Source: Flagellimonas nanhaiensis (GTDB lineage: Bacteria; Bacteroidota; Bacteroidia; Flavobacteriales; Flavobacteriaceae). From it: 64,000 bases of DNA. Numbering within the stretch: position 1 is the first letter of the stretch; every line of letters begins with the position of its first letter. Both the position numbers and the translations under genes were made by a program. The DNA lies in the NCBI RefSeq assembly GCF_003382275.1, contig NZ_QTJX01000001.1, positions 124,001-188,000 on the forward strand. The letters are read 5' to 3'. Shown here piece after piece: positions 62,795 through 64,000 of this stretch. Below the pieces are notes generated by a model. The model did not search any database and was not told where the DNA came from. It saw only the letters and a program-made list of their open reading frames with translations.

Positions 62795-63837
62795 AAATAA
62801 AAACGTCTTTGGGCAGCTTGTTGCTATTCATCCCAATAATCTCGATTTCACAAACGCATGCCGACGCAAGCATAGAAAATGATCTATATGTCAATTACAA
62901 TACGTATTCCAGTGGATCAACTGGCGACGGTAGAGGGAACCTCATACTTTTTGGCGATGGTAGTAATGGTGGGGGATGGCAATCTTCCATTAAATGGTCA
63001 GGAAGGGATGGTTTTAATAGTTCAACTAGTAGTGGTACAAGGGTAAATGCCGAAATCGGCATCACCAACGTGGGCACTTACGGGAAGGCAGATTTAGTAT
63101 TCAAGACAAAAGGTTCCAATGATAACAACGCACCCACTCAAAAAATGCGTATTAGAGATAATGGAAATATTTCTGTTGGAAGCGAGATTTACCCGAAATC
63201 CCAATTTGTGGTAACAAGTAATTTTGGCGCAAATGTATCGGGTTCAACAGGAGGAAATGCCATTTTTGGTTCCAATATAAGTGTGGTCCAAGGCGGAGCT
63301 GACCATAATAAATTGATAACACCATCCAGCCATAATGGAAACTATGGCTATTCTGGAATGAGGAGCAGTTGGGGGAAATTATATTTCTACACAAAATATG
63401 GAAACACTACTCAAGGAGAAGTCATTACAGATGACCCTCGGATGATTATTGATCATTCTGGGAATATAGGAATCGGCACCACCAACCCAGGAACATGGAA
63501 ACTTGCCGTGAAAGGCAAAATCCGAGCAGAAGAGATCAAAGTGGAGACCGGTTGGGCCGATTATGTCTTTGATGAGGATTATCACCTCCCCACACTAGAA
63601 GAAGTGGAAAAGCACATTCAAGAAAAAGGCCATCTCATCAATATTCCATCTGCTGAGGAAGTGGAAGAAAATGGAATTCAATTGGGAGAGATGAACAAGT
63701 TGCTGTTGGAGAAAATAGAAGAATTGACCCTATATACCCTACAGCAGCAAAAAGAAATTGATATTCAAAAAGAGATAAACCAAAAACTGGAAAATAGGCT
63801 GTTAAAACTAGAAAACGAACAGAAAACCCATGAATAA
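62791..63837 (+). CDS. Tail-fibre-like secreted paralogue 4
   Basis: The 348-residue protein opens with a signal peptide (MKIKTSLGSLLLFIPIISISQ), then a region rich in Gly/Ser/Asn (GSTGDGRGNLILFGDGSN), one NIGIGTTNPGTWKLAVKGK repeat, and the shared C-terminal region (TGWADYVFDEDYHLPTLEEVEKHI, GHLINIPSAEEVEENGI) plus a coiled coil. Its C-terminus is closest to paralogue 3. It overlaps the OmpH-like gene by 8 bases. With its neighbours it forms a set of secreted fibres with different heads on one conserved stalk. Confidence 0.83.
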   Translation: MKIKTSLGSLLLFIPIISISQTHADASIENDLYVNYNTYSSGSTGDGRGNLILFGDGSNGGGWQSSIKWSGRDGFNSSTSSGTRVNAEIGITNVGTYGKADLVFKTKGSNDNNAPTQKMRIRDNGNISVGSEIYPKSQFVVTSNFGANVSGSTGGNAIFGSNISVVQGGADHNKLITPSSHNGNYGYSGMRSSWGKLYFYTKYGNTTQGEVITDDPRMIIDHSGNIGIGTTNPGTWKLAVKGKIRAEEIKVETGWADYVFDEDYHLPTLEEVEKHIQEKGHLINIPSAEEVEENGIQLGEMNKLLLEKIEELTLYTLQQQKEIDIQKEINQKLENRLLKLENEQKTHE

Positions 63838-64000
63838 TAAATCTAAAACAAATCACCAAAAAGCAGGTGCTTCAATGAACAAACTGGCACTGCCTCTATC
63901 CCTGTTGGCCTTATTGGCAAGCGTAGCCACATTTTATATTTCCCACTCCAAGTCAGAACTGGTCTATGTGGACATTAACAAATTGGTGGAAGGCTATGAA
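63830..64000 (+). CDS. OmpH/Skp-like periplasmic chaperone, N-terminal part (cut by right edge)
   Basis: The frame opens with ATG at 63830, inside the end of the preceding fibre gene, and is open to the window edge (57 codons). A polar N-terminus (MNNKSKTNHQKAGAS) is followed by a hydrophobic anchor or signal (ALPLSLLALLASVATFYI) and then LVYVDINKLVEGYE, the start typical of Bacteroidota OmpH/Skp family proteins. Skp-type proteins hold unfolded outer-membrane proteins in the periplasm. A second ATG at 63875 could be the true start. Coupling to the fibre genes suggests a dedicated chaperone, though only the first third or so is visible. Confidence 0.65.
   Translation, partial: MNNKSKTNHQKAGASMNKLALPLSLLALLASVATFYISHSKSELVYVDINKLVEGYE

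Noticed and set aside
59023..63837. Prophage tail-fibre genes
   Set aside because: The shared C-terminal region is common in Bacteroidota secreted proteins; each gene has a Sec signal peptide, and no other phage structural gene is seen in the window.

Overview
The window is about 64 kb of chromosome from a marine-type member of the Bacteroidota, most likely a Flavobacteriaceae of the Muricauda/Flagellimonas (Allomuricauda) kind. The evidence is moderate GC, TAnnTTTG-type -7 promoter elements (the Bacteroidota primary-sigma signature), many lipoproteins, an STN-type TonB receptor with FecR and ECF sigma, and flavobacterial core genes. The genus is an inference from protein resemblance. I saw no rRNA, tRNA, insertion sequence, integrase or CRISPR array.

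Layout. 1-2.7 kb: end of citrate synthase, then two guanidino-modifying enzymes in tandem (DDAH-like and CtlX-like). 2.7-9.4 kb: a kelch/IPT lipoprotein, a repeat-rich non-coding stretch with a 174-bp tandem repeat and REP-like elements, a carboxypeptidase-regulatory-domain protein, more REP-like elements, and a three-gene coupled operon (SDR/DUF2867, DUF1648, hypothetical). 9.5-20.6 kb: argS, a PI-PLC/GDPD-like secreted protein, a cell-surface-signalling module (STN TonB receptor, FecR, ECF sigma) with a large acidic lipoprotein divergent from it, then ffh, folD and an overlooked 48-aa lipoprotein. 20.7-33.8 kb: mostly housekeeping and unlinked genes (VOC, hydrolase/HxlR pair, HerA-like ATPase, exported RidA, queE, metalloprotease lipoprotein, methyltransferase, YkgJ cluster protein, sterol-desaturase family, NamZ-type muramidase, LolE-like permease, cystathionine-beta-synthase-like enzyme, aldose-1-epimerase). 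33.8-38.4 kb: the glyoxylate shunt (aceB, aceA) with its divergent ScfR/RamB-type regulator.

38.5-52.0 kb is accessory in character. It holds two coupled tiny membrane proteins, an exonuclease-GIY-YIG nuclease, a kinase-M23-aminotransferase fusion, a decayed second copy of part of the nuclease gene, an alpha/beta-hydrolase-AraC fusion regulator, and a divergent run of hydrolase, METTL7-like methyltransferase, hydrolase, APC permease, PhnD-like binding protein and second methyltransferase, ending at a NAPE-PLD-like metallo-hydrolase. I read this as a possible regulated pathway for a lipid-linked or amino-alcohol substrate; that is inference only.

52.2-58.5 kb encodes a compact type II secretion/type IV filament-like machine on the minus strand: GspG-like pilin, prepilin peptidase, GspE ATPase, GspD secretin, GspL/PilMN-like and GspM/PilO-like, all overlapping or touching, with no GspF/PilC platform gene. 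Divergent from it (59.0 kb to the right edge) is a tightly coupled operon of four secreted proteins sharing a Bacteroidota tail-fibre-like C-terminal domain, followed by an OmpH/Skp-like gene cut by the window end. These two divergent operons are the best candidate for an undescribed system: a reduced filament/secretion machine beside a set of trimer-forming surface fibres and a periplasmic chaperone.
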